In this document: positions 1 to 9,173 of the stretch, in pieces
How the letters are laid out: each line of letters starts with the position of its first letter
Numbering within the stretch: the first letter of the stretch is position 1
Source: an uncultured Paracoccaceae bacterium
GTDB taxonomy: Bacteria; Pseudomonadota; Alphaproteobacteria; Rhodobacterales; Rhodobacteraceae
DNA length: 46,990 bases
Assembly (NCBI GenBank): GCA_905182355.1
Contig: CAJJBH010000073.1
Coordinates: 1 to 46,990 of the forward strand
Direction of reading: 5' to 3'
Notes under the pieces: model-generated
Told to the model about the DNA's origin: nothing
Databases searched by the model: none
What the model saw: only the letters and a program-made list of their open reading frames with translations
Made by a program: the position numbers and the translations under genes

Positions 1-120
1 CAGATCGAAGAAGACCGAGAAAAGGCCGAAGCATCAGCAGAGCTGCGCGAAGAGGATTACCAACTGGCCTATGCCATCGATATCCTCAAAGGCTTGAGTG
101 CACTTAATTCAAAAGATTAA
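1..120 (+). CDS. ctpA: C-terminal end of a probable carboxyl-terminal processing protease (S41 family), partial
   Basis: Only the last 39 codons and a TAA stop lie in the window. The reading frame is open from base 1. The peptide is a charged Glu/Lys/Arg-rich helix followed by a segment reading DYQLAYAIDILKGLSAL. Such an ending (acidic linker, then a D-x-Q-L-x-x-A-x-x-x-L-x-G helix) is typical of alphaproteobacterial S41 periplasmic CtpA proteases. The catalytic Ser/Lys and the PDZ domain would lie upstream, outside the window, so the family call rests on the tail alone. A good terminator follows 26 bases after the stop, so this is the last gene of its transcript. Confidence 0.55.
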   Translation, partial: QIEEDREKAEASAELREEDYQLAYAIDILKGLSALNSKD

Positions 121-146
121 ACTCAAAAACAGCTAGAACTTAGGAA

Positions 147-175
147 CCCTCGCATAGAAATATGCGGGGGTTTTG
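147..175 (+). terminator. Rho-independent terminator after the protease gene
   Basis: A 10-bp stem (147-156 pairing with 161-170, one G-U pair) closes on a GAAA tetraloop and is followed by TTTT. It lies 26 bases after the stop codon of the upstream gene on the same strand. Confidence 0.85.
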
Positions 176-230
176 CCGTTCTGCGAGGCGGCGTTAACTA
201 TTTTTAGTAGGGTTTTGTAAAGATTTTAGG

Positions 231-338
231 GAATTGTACAAATGATGGGGTGATTTGTACGCTTTCCATAGATCATGGAGTATTGGGGGAACATTTGGCT
301 TTCAAAATGTACAGAATGGCCCCTCAAATTGTACAATT
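231..338. repeat. Cluster of four GTAC-centred motifs in a convergent intergenic gap
   Basis: The 290-base gap between the protease stop and the end of the desaturase remnant contains no convincing gene. It holds four copies of a TTGTAC/TGTACA element: 234-240, 255-260, 308-313 and 329-336. The last is the core of a perfect 12-bp palindrome, AATTGTACAATT (327-338). The first two form an 8-bp inverted repeat, GTACAAAT (236-243) and ATTTGTAC (253-260), with a 9-base loop. The function is unknown; it could be a protein-binding array or the 3' structure of the convergent transcripts. Confidence 0.45.
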
Positions 339-411
339 GCGTGCCGTAGCGCAGCTTGCAGGGTGGGTTTTACCCCAACGCAATGGCAATTAACCTATCG
401 TGCGTTGGCCC

Positions 412-1272
412 TTATTCGGCGGGCATAACCGTCTTGGAAGACGCCTTTGCCTTGCGGCTGGCCTTGATCATTTTAGTCCATTCACGGACCGGATACGTCA
501 TGATCGCAATCGCGCTTTTGTCTTCAACACCTGTGCCCAAAGCACCCATTGGTTCATTGCATTTTCCGTGGCTGTAATAGGTGCCAAACATTAGGTCGTA
601 GACTGGCATAACGTTAGCAAGGTTCTTGCCATAAGCCTTGGGCACATCGGCGTGATGCTAGCGGTGATATACAGGTGAGGCGATCAGATATTTCAGGGGG
701 CCATGCTCAAATGGTAAATCCATGTGAACATATTTATTGTGCAAAATATAGAACACGATCACAAACGGCAGTGCCTGTGGAATTTGCAACTATGTCAGCA
801 ATAAAACGTAGCTGACGGTCATCAACAACGCCTCAAGGAAGTGAACGCGATTGGCGGTAAATGCGTTTACATGCGTGTCAGAATGATGCGCGGCATGTGT
901 GGGCCAGCCCCACTTAGTGTGCATCAAACGATGGTTCCAGTAATCGACAAAATCCTTGGCCACAACGCCGAAAAGGCAGACAATCCAAAGGGGTACGCTG
1001 TCCCAGATTGCGGGGTCCAACGTCGGGATACGCAAAGCATCATAGGATGATTGGGCAAATGCGTTCACGTCTTTCAGGAAGAAGATCGCGACGCCCATGT
1101 TGAACGCCGCCAAGACCAATGTGGTTGCCGTGTTCTCAAGCGCGTGGCGGCTGAATTCGTTTCGGTTTTTGAAAATAGTGTACAAAACAAGGCACATCGC
1201 CGCTGCGATAATGATTTCGGATTGCCACGTGGGGTGGGTCAACCAGTTGATAAATGCGTTCAAAAATTCCAT
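412..1272 (-). pseudogene. Sterol desaturase / fatty acid hydroxylase family protein, broken by two in-frame TAG codons
   Basis: One reading frame runs from ATG 1272 (GGAG nine bases upstream) to the stop at 412, 287 codons in all. It encodes a membrane di-iron hydroxylase of the sterol desaturase type. Two histidine boxes are visible, HRLMHT and HAAHHS, and the third would read HR-W-HH. TAG codons interrupt the frame at 790-792 (codon 161, probably from CAG) and at 658-660 (codon 205). The second sits exactly where the Trp of the third histidine box is expected. Translation resumes with clear family sequence after each stop, including the usual MPVYDLMFGTYY ending. The product would lack the third iron-binding box, so the gene is almost certainly dead. 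Other genes here (folC, lpxK) use TAG as a normal stop, so recoding is unlikely. Confidence 0.85.
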
Positions 1273-1384
1273 GCCTGCGCTCCACAAAAACTGCCTGATG
1301 CATCCCGAATTCATGTGCCGGATATGCGAACAGCCTGTGTATACAGGGCAAAAATGGCGATAATTTGACGATAGAAAATGTGGG

Positions 1385-1756
1385 TTACGCGGTCTCGACG
1401 CAATGGCGGCGGAAGGCGCGTTTCAGCATGTCGAGTTCGGCACGCAAAAGCTCCATCTCGACACGAATGTCGTCACCCAGTGCTTCCCCTGCGATCAGCG
1501 TGAAGTGTCCCACTTGGGTGCCATCCATCGCATCACATATGATAAAGATTTGAACCCCGTCTTCAATGGCATCTACCGGCACTGGAACTTGTAATAACCA
1601 CAGATTTTCGTCTTTATTTTCAGTTAGTTCAAAGCCTGGAACTGGCTTGTCCAAATGTGTCACGGTGACCTGTGGCACACCGGTCTGGCTGTTTGAAATC
1701 ATCCCTTCCCAAACGCCGCGGCGCATCTTTGTTGGGGTCAGTGTAAGCGTGCTCAT
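1385..1756 (-). CDS. Conserved hypothetical protein, 123 aa
   Basis: The start ATG at 1756 is preceded by AGGA eight bases away. The gene begins ten bases after the stop of the next gene upstream, so the two are probably co-transcribed. The protein has no signal peptide or membrane span. Its first 100 residues look like beta-rich soluble sequence. The end is an amphipathic helix rich in Glu, Leu and Arg (VEMELLRAELDMLKRAF) that could be a short coiled coil for self-association. I do not recognise a named family, and function is unknown. Confidence 0.75.
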   Translation of the reverse strand: MSTLTLTPTKMRRGVWEGMISNSQTGVPQVTVTHLDKPVPGFELTENKDENLWLLQVPVPVDAIEDGVQIFIICDAMDGTQVGHFTLIAGEALGDDIRVEMELLRAELDMLKRAFRRHCVETA

Positions 1757-1765
1757 TTTGTGTTC

Positions 1766-2539
1766 CTACATCGCGGCGCGTGGACGGCGTGTAAACGTCA
1801 AATCCCGCAAAATAACTTGGTTCATTTCGGGGCCCTCAAAGATCAAATCGATCCACGCTTTTTCCACCCGTTTTTCGTTTAGGGTTGAATAGGCCAAATC
1901 GAATTCAACCATAACATCAACCTCGTGCAGCGGTAATTCACGCACGATTTGTTCAGTGTTTGGACCGTGTTTGATGTTGAGGCGAGCAAAGATTTCCAGC
2001 GGTTTTTCCATTTCGACAATACAGTTCATGCGCAGCAAGTGATTGCGTTTCAAACCATTCGTCGCGCCACTTGGCATGTCGATGACCAATGACAGAAATG
2101 AGCCATCAAATTTGAAGACGTCCAATCGAATACCATAAGGTGCAAGGTCTTCCTCGTGTCGATTGCGCAGCTGTCGCAGGGTTATTTCGGACAGGGAGCA
2201 GTCGTGAAATAACGTCGTCTCATCACCCAGCGTCGATTTCGTTTGGACCGATGACATACCCGGACTTGAAAGTGGTCCACGCCACAATTTAGGACGCCAT
2301 GCCCAATCTGCGTTATGGGGTCGGGGAAAGCTGTTGGACCCAATTACAGGCAGCGCAAGCCGTTCATCCGCTTTGTGAATCAACCGATTCAAATGTGTCC
2401 GCAAAAGACGGGCCGAGTTGCGCAGCTGACGAAGCTTGCTTAGCTTTGTCTCGCTGGCCAAACGGGCCGCACGTGCCCATAGACGCATGGATCTGCGGTG
2501 GGTAAGTCGATCAAGTATAGTGATGGAATTTTCGCTCAT
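1766..2539 (-). CDS. Conserved roseobacter-type hypothetical protein, 257 aa
   Basis: This is a soluble protein with a basic, Arg/Leu-rich N-terminal helical part (roughly residues 1-65), then a proline-rich linker with a WAWRPKLWRGPL stretch, then a beta-rich C-terminal half. It resembles a Rhodobacteraceae family that I believe is catalogued as DUF6478, but I cannot confirm that number here. No catalytic motif is visible. It is followed ten bases later by the 123-aa hypothetical on the same strand, so the two probably form a small operon. The upstream gap (2540-2718) shows no further gene. Confidence 0.75.
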   Translation of the reverse strand: MSENSITILDRLTHRRSMRLWARAARLASETKLSKLRQLRNSARLLRTHLNRLIHKADERLALPVIGSNSFPRPHNADWAWRPKLWRGPLSSPGMSSVQTKSTLGDETTLFHDCSLSEITLRQLRNRHEEDLAPYGIRLDVFKFDGSFLSLVIDMPSGATNGLKRNHLLRMNCIVEMEKPLEIFARLNIKHGPNTEQIVRELPLHEVDVMVEFDLAYSTLNEKRVEKAWIDLIFEGPEMNQVILRDLTFTRRPRAAM

Positions 2540-2718
2540 GAGCGCAGTTTGCCCTGTTTCTGATTTGGAAACAATCTACGGAAAAGGTATCAATCAAATA
2601 AACCTGAAATTGTCGTACGAAATCCTTTGGTCGGTGGCCTAGTTTGTGACAGTTGATTGGTTGGGACTGACGCATCCTGTGATGCCTTCACTAAGTTTTG
2701 CAACATCAATGCGCCGCG

Positions 2719-3249
2719 CTATCCCTGCGCCTCACTTTCAATGGGCGAGAACAGTGCAAGGCTAAGGTCGTACCCCTCAATTTGGGTTGCTGCACGGTAA
2801 TGGACTTTCGCCAGACCTTTGGGTGGATTCCGTGTTTCAGCACGCACGATTTTTAGGCCAGGTCTATTAAGCGTTTCTATCACATTGGCATTGCTGGCTA
2901 GAGCAACATCTGCGGCGGTTAACGTTTGCCCCTTGTTCTTTGCGAGGCTAGCAGTTATTAAGCCAAGTTTTGCATTAAGCGCCTCGTTTTTGGCGTCAAG
3001 GACGTCGCATCGCGCCATCAGGGCAAAGATATGTGTCAGACTGCTGGGGTCAATACAGTAGCCTGAGGGTGGAACCAAAGTCACAGCGCCCTCAACCATT
3101 TGCGCCTTTACTAGCGGAATTATAGGCGTTGATTCAGGTGTGGTTCCGGTACTTTATAAAAGGTCAAACACCGGCCCCTCCGAACACGCTGACGGCACCG
3201 TAAGTGCTGCCAGCCCAAGGGCGGTTTTTCTACAGATCCCAATATTCAT
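2719..3249 (-). pseudogene. Exported protein downstream of ilvD, interrupted by an in-frame TAA at codon 32
   Basis: A continuous frame runs from ATG 3249 to the stop at 2719 apart from one TAA at 3154-3156 (codon 32). The N-terminus before the stop is signal-peptide-like: positive residues, then a hydrophobic run ending PSACS, which could be a lipobox or a signal-peptidase site. After the stop, the frame contains the GYCIDPSSL motif seen in small exported roseobacter proteins, and a plausible C-terminal domain. The ATG overlaps the last 20 bases of ilvD, as expected of a translationally coupled gene. A shorter product could start at ATG 3099, but it would have no signal peptide. A nonsense mutation is the simplest reading. 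Confidence 0.65.
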
Positions 3250-4987
3250 GCCGCTCATCGCGTGCGCCCGGATGGGTCACTGCACCTTTGTATGCACCGC
3301 CAACAAGCTGCGCATATTTCCACAAAGCACCCGCACCATAAATGGTGTCGCGTGGACCTTTCCACTCAGCCTTACGTTCGGCCAATTCTTCGTCCGTTAG
3401 GGCAACGTTAAGTGTCCCTTCGATGGCGTTCAGTGTAATCACGTCGCCGTCTTTCAGCAATGCAATCGGGCCACCATGTGCCGCTTCTGGACCAACGTGG
3501 CCTACACAGAAGCCGCGTGTAGCTCCGCTAAAGCGACCATCAGTGATAAGCGCAACTTTCTTGCCCATGCCTTGACCAGATAGCGCTGCTGTTGTCGCCA
3601 ACATTTCGCGCATGCCAGGTCCACCCGCTGGGCCCTCATTGCGGATGACGAACACTTCGCCTTCTTTGTAAGTGCGATTTTGAACAGCTTCAAAGGCGTC
3701 CTGTTCGCATTCAAAAACACGTGCAGGGCCGGTGAACATCTGGTGCTGCGCTTCCATGCCAGCAACTTTCACAATAGCACCTTCAGGGGCGATGTTGCCT
3801 TTTAGGCCCACAACGCCACCCGTTTTGGTGAGTGGTGTTGCGACAGAGTGGATGACTTTACCATCTGCTTGGCGCTGGATTTTATCCAACTCTTCGCCCA
3901 TCGCATGCCCTGTGACAGTCATGCAATCTTCGTGGATCAAACCCGCTTTGCGCAATTCGTTCATTACAACAGGAACGCCGCCAGCTTCGTACAAATCCTT
4001 AGCGACGTATTGGCCGCCCGGTTTCATATCGACGAAATATGGTGTGTCGCGGAAAATTTCGCAGACGTCATCAAGGAAGAAATCGATGCCGGCCTCGTGC
4101 GCCATTGCGGGCAGGTGAAGCCCCGCGTTGGTGGAGCCACCTGTGCACGCCACGATGCGGGCTGCGTTTTCCAACGATTGGCGTGTGACAATATCACGTG
4201 CGCGGATGTTCTTTTCGATCAAGTTCATGACCGCCACGCCTGAGGCTTGGGCGTATTCATCGCGTGATGTATAAGGGGCAGGAGCACCAGATGAGTTTGG
4301 CAATGCAAGGCCAATAGCCTCGGATACACAGGCCATTGTGTTGGCTGTAAACTGACCGCCACATGCACCAGCGGTTGGGCAAGCCACACGTTCAAGAATT
4401 TCCAATGCAGCTTCGGACATGGTGCCGTTTTGATAATTGCCAACCGCTTCGAACATGTCTTGAACAGTCAAATCGCGATCCGCAAATTCAGCAGGAACAT
4501 CCGCGCCCTTTGGTGCACGACCCGGAAGGATCGAACCACCGTATAAGAATACAGATGGTACGTTCAGACGGATCATCGCCATCATCATGCCGGGCAATGA
4601 TTTGTCGCAACCCGCAAGCCCTACAAGCGCGTCATAGCAGTGGCCACGCATTGTCAGTTCAACCGTGTCGGCAATCGCCTCGCGGGATGCCAATGACGAT
4701 CGCATGCCTTCATGGCCCATCGCGATGCCGTCCGTCACAGTGATTGTGGTAAATTCGCGGGGTGTACCCTGTGCGCCAGAAACGCCTACTTTTACCGATT
4801 GTGCCTGACGGTTCAGGGCGATGTTGCATGGGGCAGCCTCGTTCCAACATGTTGCCACGCCGACCAAAGGCTGGTGAATTTGTTCCTCGGTCATGTTCAT
4901 CGCGTAGTAGTAGGACCTGTGCGGCGCACGTGCTGGTCCTTCGGTGACGTGACGGCTTGGCAATTTTGATTTGTCGAACTTACCCAT
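3230..4987 (-). CDS. ilvD: Dihydroxy-acid dehydratase
   Basis: IlvD dehydrates 2,3-dihydroxy-3-methylbutanoate and the homologous methylpentanoate to the 2-keto acids in valine, leucine and isoleucine synthesis. The 585-aa length fits the cytoplasmic IlvD/Edd family. Cluster-ligand cysteines are visible: Cys47 in [10 protein letters not shown], Cys127 in AGCDKSLPG (next to the magnesium-site Lys129), and the CPTAGACGG motif near residue 200. The C-terminal half has the family's [20 protein letters not shown] motif. The start is ATG 4987, with a GAGAGAG-rich leader just upstream. The broken exported-protein gene overlaps its 3' end. No leader-peptide attenuator is visible in the 168-base upstream gap. 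Confidence 0.97.
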   Translation of the reverse strand: MGKFDKSKLPSRHVTEGPARAPHRSYYYAMNMTEEQIHQPLVGVATCWNEAAPCNIALNRQAQSVKVGVSGAQGTPREFTTITVTDGIAMGHEGMRSSLASREAIADTVELTMRGHCYDALVGLAGCDKSLPGMMMAMIRLNVPSVFLYGGSILPGRAPKGADVPAEFADRDLTVQDMFEAVGNYQNGTMSEAALEILERVACPTAGACGGQFTANTMACVSEAIGLALPNSSGAPAPYTSRDEYAQASGVAVMNLIEKNIRARDIVTRQSLENAARIVACTGGSTNAGLHLPAMAHEAGIDFFLDDVCEIFRDTPYFVDMKPGGQYVAKDLYEAGGVPVVMNELRKAGLIHEDCMTVTGHAMGEELDKIQRQADGKVIHSVATPLTKTGGVVGLKGNIAPEGAIVKVAGMEAQHQMFTGPARVFECEQDAFEAVQNRTYKEGEVFVIRNEGPAGGPGMREMLATTAALSGQGMGKKVALITDGRFSGATRGFCVGHVGPEAAHGGPIALLKDGDVITLNAIEGTLNVALTDEELAERKAEWKGPRDTIYGAGALWKYAQLVGGAYKGAVTHPGARDERHEYWDL

Positions 4988-5154
4988 GTTGATGACTCTC
5001 TCTCTCGTAGATGGCGTTTATTCTGGCATACCCAAGCGCCTGCGTCCCTGCAAGAACTCAAAGCCCTGTTGCGCTTGTATTGTGTCCTATCGAACATTAA
5101 GTTCAACAGCCTGAACAGTCGCATTTTGGGCTGTTCGAGTATTGGATCCCGCCT

Positions 5155-8100
5155 ATGGAACCCACGCTGTTTTCGTTCATCTGGAAATATTCGCGACGCG
5201 AACAAATTATGTTGCTTCTTGTGACGTTGACTACGTTCCCATTTTTGTACGTCACTTTGGAATTGCCCAAACGTATCATCAATGATGCGATTGGGGCCGA
5301 CAGGGATCAGGTTTTCATGCTGGGTGTGGACCTAAGTCAGACGCAGTTTTTGATGACCTTGTGTTTTGGGTACTTGGGTGCCGTTTTTGTGCATGGTTTG
5401 CTTAAGATGCGCCTAAATACGATGAAAGGTGTTGTTGCCGAACGTCTGCTGCGCCGTTTCCGCTATTCCTTGATTGCGCGCATGTTGCGGTTTCCGCGCA
5501 GTTATTTCCAATCAACCAGCCAAGGGGAGCTGGTGGCTATGGTCACATCCGAGGCCGAGCCGATGGGCGGTCTGATGGGGGATGCAGTCGCCCAACCCGT
5601 GTTCCAATTTGGCCAGATGCTTATCATCGTTGTGTTCTTGTTCTTGCAATCATTTTGGTTTGGCCTGGCTGGTATCGCTTTGATCCCGTTGCAAGCCTAC
5701 ATTATTCCGCTCCTGCAACGCCAAATTAATTTGCTGAACAAAGAGCGGATAAAAGAGGTACGCAGCTTTGCAGCCGAAATTGGCGAAAGTGCGGCTGGCA
5801 TCACAGATCTGCGTACAAATGGTGGATTGCGTTATCGACTGGCAACATTCACCGAACGTTTGGGCCGTTTGTTTGAAATCCGTGTCCGCATTTTTAACAA
5901 AAAATTCTTTATGAAGTTTCTTAATAACTTCATCACCCAACTGACCCCATTCTTTTTCTATTCTGTTGGCGGTTATCTTGCGATCCGTGGCGATATCACG
6001 GTTGGCGCATTGGTCGCTGCCTTGGCCGCTTACAAAGACCTGTCTGGACCATGGAAAGACCTATTGACCTATTATAATCAGGTCCAAGATATGTCTTTGC
6101 GTTGGGAGATTGTGACCGAGCGGTTCAACCCTAAAGGCATGAGCGACGAGAAATTGTTTGAGGGGGAACCAAAAGAAATCCCACATCTTCGCGGTGATAT
6201 CGTTCTAAATCACGTCACAGTCCGTTCGCCCAATGGGAACCCTATCCTTGAAGATATTAATCTAACGATCCCGCATGGTGCGAGGGTGGCCATTCAAGTC
6301 AGCAATCAAACAGAGCGCACGGCGTTGGCCGAATTGCTGACCCGCGAAATCAACCCGACACGTGGCACGGTGCATATGGATGGGCATGATCTGTCCACCA
6401 TGCATCAGGCAGTGATTTCTGCGCGGATTGGATACGCACATTCCCGCCCATACTTGTTTGACGGTACTCTTGGCAGCAATCTGATGATGCCATTGATGAC
6501 CAGTCCAAAAACCATCCTTTGGGATCCTGATTATTCGGATAATTTCACCCTTGAGGCAGAGCGTTCAGGCAACAGCTTGGACAGTCTGCGTGCCGATTGG
6601 CTGGATCCAGATCTGGCTGATCTAACCAATTCTGAAGAAATCAGAAGCTGGTGGTTCAAGCTGGTAGAAGCGATGGGCATCGATGAAATTATGTTCCAGC
6701 GGATGTTAGGTTCACGTGTTGATCCTGAATTACATGCGGAACTGGCACACGAAATTGTTGGCATTCGTGACGAAGTTCACAAACGTTTGGTCGAGGCAGA
6801 GTTGGACGACGTTGTTTACCGTTTTGACCCGGATACATTTAACCCAGCTGTTCCATTGGGCGGGAACCTTATGTTCGCGTCACCGCGTCATGAAATCAGT
6901 CAGGAAAGCTTGGTTCAGCAACGTGGGTTTCTGGCTTTAATCTCTGAGCAAGGGTTGGCAGAACAAGCGATTGCGATTTCGCAAACTGTAATCGAAACTT
7001 TGCACCAAACCTTTGGAATGGACGGCACAAATCATCCATTGTTCACCTCCCTTGGAATTGAAGAAGACTTGTACGAACGATTGGTCGAAATTGCGTCACG
7101 GCGGCGGGATCATGGTGATGGAGCATTAACTGAAAGTGAATTCGCTCTACTAATGACCGTCCCATTTGCCTTTACTGCGGAACAGATTGGACCAGCATTT
7201 CCTGCAACTTTTAAGCGCGAAATTCTGAACATTCGCCACAGCCAGGGTGCGTTGTTTCGGGAACATGCAGCTGGGTTGTTTATTCACATTACACTGGAAA
7301 ATTATTTGCCGCGCCTGACTTTGTTGGAGAATGCGATCTATGGACGGGTGATGGCGCAGGCAGGTAACAAGGCGGAACTGGTGCGTGAAATTGTATCTGA
7401 TGTGTTGGCCAAAAACGACCTACGTAGATTGGTCGCTGAAACGATCTTTGATTTGCCCACCGGTTTGGGTGGAACCAACCTACCGGCAGTCATCCAAGAA
7501 CGCGCAGCCTTTAGCCGTGCTGGGATAAAACGACCTGATGTATTGGTGTTGGACAATGCAATTGCCAGCCACGACGCCGAAAGCCGCCGGAAAACCCGTG
7601 TGGCGCTTCGTGATTTGCTGCCAAACTCCACCCTAATTTTCATGGAAGACAAATTTGAAAACCCAACCGAATATGACCTGTACTTAGAGGTTTCCAATGG
7701 TCGTATTGATGGTGTGAAAAAGAAGCAAACAGACTTTGTACCCGATGGAGGGTCAGATGATTTGCGTCAAAAATTACGGGCGATTTCTGAAACTGAAACA
7801 TTTGCAAAACTTGATGGGCGTAACCAACGTCTGCTTGCGTTTGCGGCGCAATGGTACAACGCCAAAGTAGGCCAACGCATCTATTCTAAAGATGATCGTT
7901 CTGATGCGGTTTATCTTTGTGTAGAAGGGACCGCTGAGCTAAAATTTCCAGATAAAGATGGATCGTCACGTGTAATTTCGACGGTTGAACCCGGGCGATT
8001 GATCGGGGATTTATCGGTGCTTACGCAAGAACCACGTCAAGTCGACCTGGTTGCCTCAAGCGATGTGATTTTTCTTCGGATAGGGGCTGAAGAATTCCGG

Positions 8101-8238
8101 TCCGTCATCGAAAACGATAAGACGGCTTTGTTGACGTTGTTGCACACCGTCGCGGGGCATCTACAAGGCGCTGCAAGTGCACTGTCTCATGTGGATCCCA
8201 CGTATATTATTCCTGCACCGGATTCTGAGGGTGAATAA
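5155..8238 (+). CDS. ABC-exporter-like membrane protein with degenerate ATPase and C-terminal cyclic-nucleotide-binding domain, 1027 aa
   Basis: Residues about 1-310 form a type I ABC exporter transmembrane domain with several hydrophobic spans. Residues about 345-830 are an ATPase-like domain. Where Walker A (GxxGxGK-S/T) should be, near residue 380, the sequence reads AIQVSNQTERTAL, with no lysine and no glycine loop. Walker B reads DVLVLDNAIAS near residue 795, with Asn in place of the catalytic Glu, and no LSGGQ signature precedes it. Walker A and B positions lie about 410 residues apart, against roughly 110-120 normally, so a large helical insertion is present. Residues about 899-985 form a cNMP-binding fold (VYLCVEGTAEL, then GRLIGDLSVLTQEPRQVDL). 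It probably does not hydrolyse ATP conventionally; a sensory or regulatory role is inference. The CPBP gene follows after two bases. Confidence 0.85.
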   Translation: MEPTLFSFIWKYSRREQIMLLLVTLTTFPFLYVTLELPKRIINDAIGADRDQVFMLGVDLSQTQFLMTLCFGYLGAVFVHGLLKMRLNTMKGVVAERLLRRFRYSLIARMLRFPRSYFQSTSQGELVAMVTSEAEPMGGLMGDAVAQPVFQFGQMLIIVVFLFLQSFWFGLAGIALIPLQAYIIPLLQRQINLLNKERIKEVRSFAAEIGESAAGITDLRTNGGLRYRLATFTERLGRLFEIRVRIFNKKFFMKFLNNFITQLTPFFFYSVGGYLAIRGDITVGALVAALAAYKDLSGPWKDLLTYYNQVQDMSLRWEIVTERFNPKGMSDEKLFEGEPKEIPHLRGDIVLNHVTVRSPNGNPILEDINLTIPHGARVAIQVSNQTERTALAELLTREINPTRGTVHMDGHDLSTMHQAVISARIGYAHSRPYLFDGTLGSNLMMPLMTSPKTILWDPDYSDNFTLEAERSGNSLDSLRADWLDPDLADLTNSEEIRSWWFKLVEAMGIDEIMFQRMLGSRVDPELHAELAHEIVGIRDEVHKRLVEAELDDVVYRFDPDTFNPAVPLGGNLMFASPRHEISQESLVQQRGFLALISEQGLAEQAIAISQTVIETLHQTFGMDGTNHPLFTSLGIEEDLYERLVEIASRRRDHGDGALTESEFALLMTVPFAFTAEQIGPAFPATFKREILNIRHSQGALFREHAAGLFIHITLENYLPRLTLLENAIYGRVMAQAGNKAELVREIVSDVLAKNDLRRLVAETIFDLPTGLGGTNLPAVIQERAAFSRAGIKRPDVLVLDNAIASHDAESRRKTRVALRDLLPNSTLIFMEDKFENPTEYDLYLEVSNGRIDGVKKKQTDFVPDGGSDDLRQKLRAISETETFAKLDGRNQRLLAFAAQWYNAKVGQRIYSKDDRSDAVYLCVEGTAELKFPDKDGSSRVISTVEPGRLIGDLSVLTQEPRQVDLVASSDVIFLRIGAEEFRSVIENDKTALLTLLHTVAGHLQGAASALSHVDPTYIIPAPDSEGE

Positions 8239-8240
8239 CG

Positions 8241-9113
8241 ATGTGGCGGTTTGATTATTCAGCGCATCTAACCTTTATTGAGCCAGCAATGGGAAAGGCA
8301 CAGGTATGGCGCACGCTGGTCGGATTTATCCTGATTATGGGTGTGCTTACTGGTCTTGGCCCTCTGATATACTTAGCTATTTTTGATGTCTTCGACCAAC
8401 GGATTGAAGCGCAGGGTGTCGTGGAGGTCTTTGCCACATTGTTTGGTTTTGGCGCCCTTACCTTAGGTGTTTTTGCCACACTTTATTTCGTGCATGATCG
8501 CCTTGCAGGAACAATTTTCGGAACTTTGAACGTTGCTGTAGATCAGTTCAGCAAAGTAAGTCTTGGTATTTTAATTTTGCTTGCTGCGATTTGGGTATTG
8601 CCACCTTGGGGTTTTGGCGTCCCATTGGTCACCAATCAGGCGTTTGGCGCGTGGTTGATGGTATTGCCGATCGCGGTGTTTGCAGTTTTCATTCAGGCTA
8701 GTGCAGAAGAGATTTTGTTTCGTGGGTACTTGCAGCAACAACTGGCTGCGCGGTTCTGTTCGCCTTGGATTTGGATGGTGGTGCCGTCAGTGTTATTTGC
8801 ATTTGCGCATTTTGATCCACAAACAGCTGCCACGAATGTTTGGTTGGTCGTGATCTGGGCAGGTCTGTTTGGTGCTGCGATGGCGGACCTGACGGCGCGG
8901 GCTGGTAATCTGGGTCCAGCAATTGCTGTGCATTTTATCAATAATGTGATGGCGCTTTTGATCGTTGCCCTGCCAGATCAGCTGGGTGGTGCTGCGCTTT
9001 ATCTTTTGCCGTTCGGGATGTCAGATGCTGAAGCGATGCGGGCTTGGATGCCCGCAGACTTCTTTACAACCTTTGTAATGTGGCTTGTTGCGCGATTGAC
9101 GATCTTGCGTTGA
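8241..9113 (+). CDS. CPBP family intramembrane metalloprotease, 290 aa
   Basis: This is a multi-span membrane protein of the Abi/CPBP (CAAX protease-like) family. The three signature motifs are present: EEILFRGYL near residue 156, a second motif containing FAFAHFD, and HFINN near the C-terminus. The paired glutamates and the histidines are the expected metal and catalytic residues. The start ATG lies two bases after the TAA of the pseudo-ABC gene, so translation is probably coupled and the two products may work together. The substrate is unknown. In bacteria this family includes bacteriocin self-immunity proteins and prenyl-protein proteases. Confidence 0.9.
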   Translation: MWRFDYSAHLTFIEPAMGKAQVWRTLVGFILIMGVLTGLGPLIYLAIFDVFDQRIEAQGVVEVFATLFGFGALTLGVFATLYFVHDRLAGTIFGTLNVAVDQFSKVSLGILILLAAIWVLPPWGFGVPLVTNQAFGAWLMVLPIAVFAVFIQASAEEILFRGYLQQQLAARFCSPWIWMVVPSVLFAFAHFDPQTAATNVWLVVIWAGLFGAAMADLTARAGNLGPAIAVHFINNVMALLIVALPDQLGGAALYLLPFGMSDAEAMRAWMPADFFTTFVMWLVARLTILR

Positions 9114-9173
9114 TTGCATTTACCGCCGCGCCAGATTATCTGGGTTATAACAGACCCAAAAGGGACCAAAGGT

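Noticed and set aside
412-1272. TAG recoding as a sense codon to explain the two stops in the desaturase gene.
   Set aside because: folC, lpxK and the first MFS gene end in TAG at the correct family length, so TAG works as a stop here.
3732-4743. Several long plus-strand ORFs inside ilvD.
   Set aside because: They are antisense shadows of a clearly real, well-conserved gene and show no family features or ribosome sites.
5095-5145. AACAGCC/GGCTGTT inverted repeat upstream of the pseudo-ABC gene as an operator.
   Set aside because: Seven bases with a 16-base centre is not unusual by chance in a gap of this size, and no second copy was seen.
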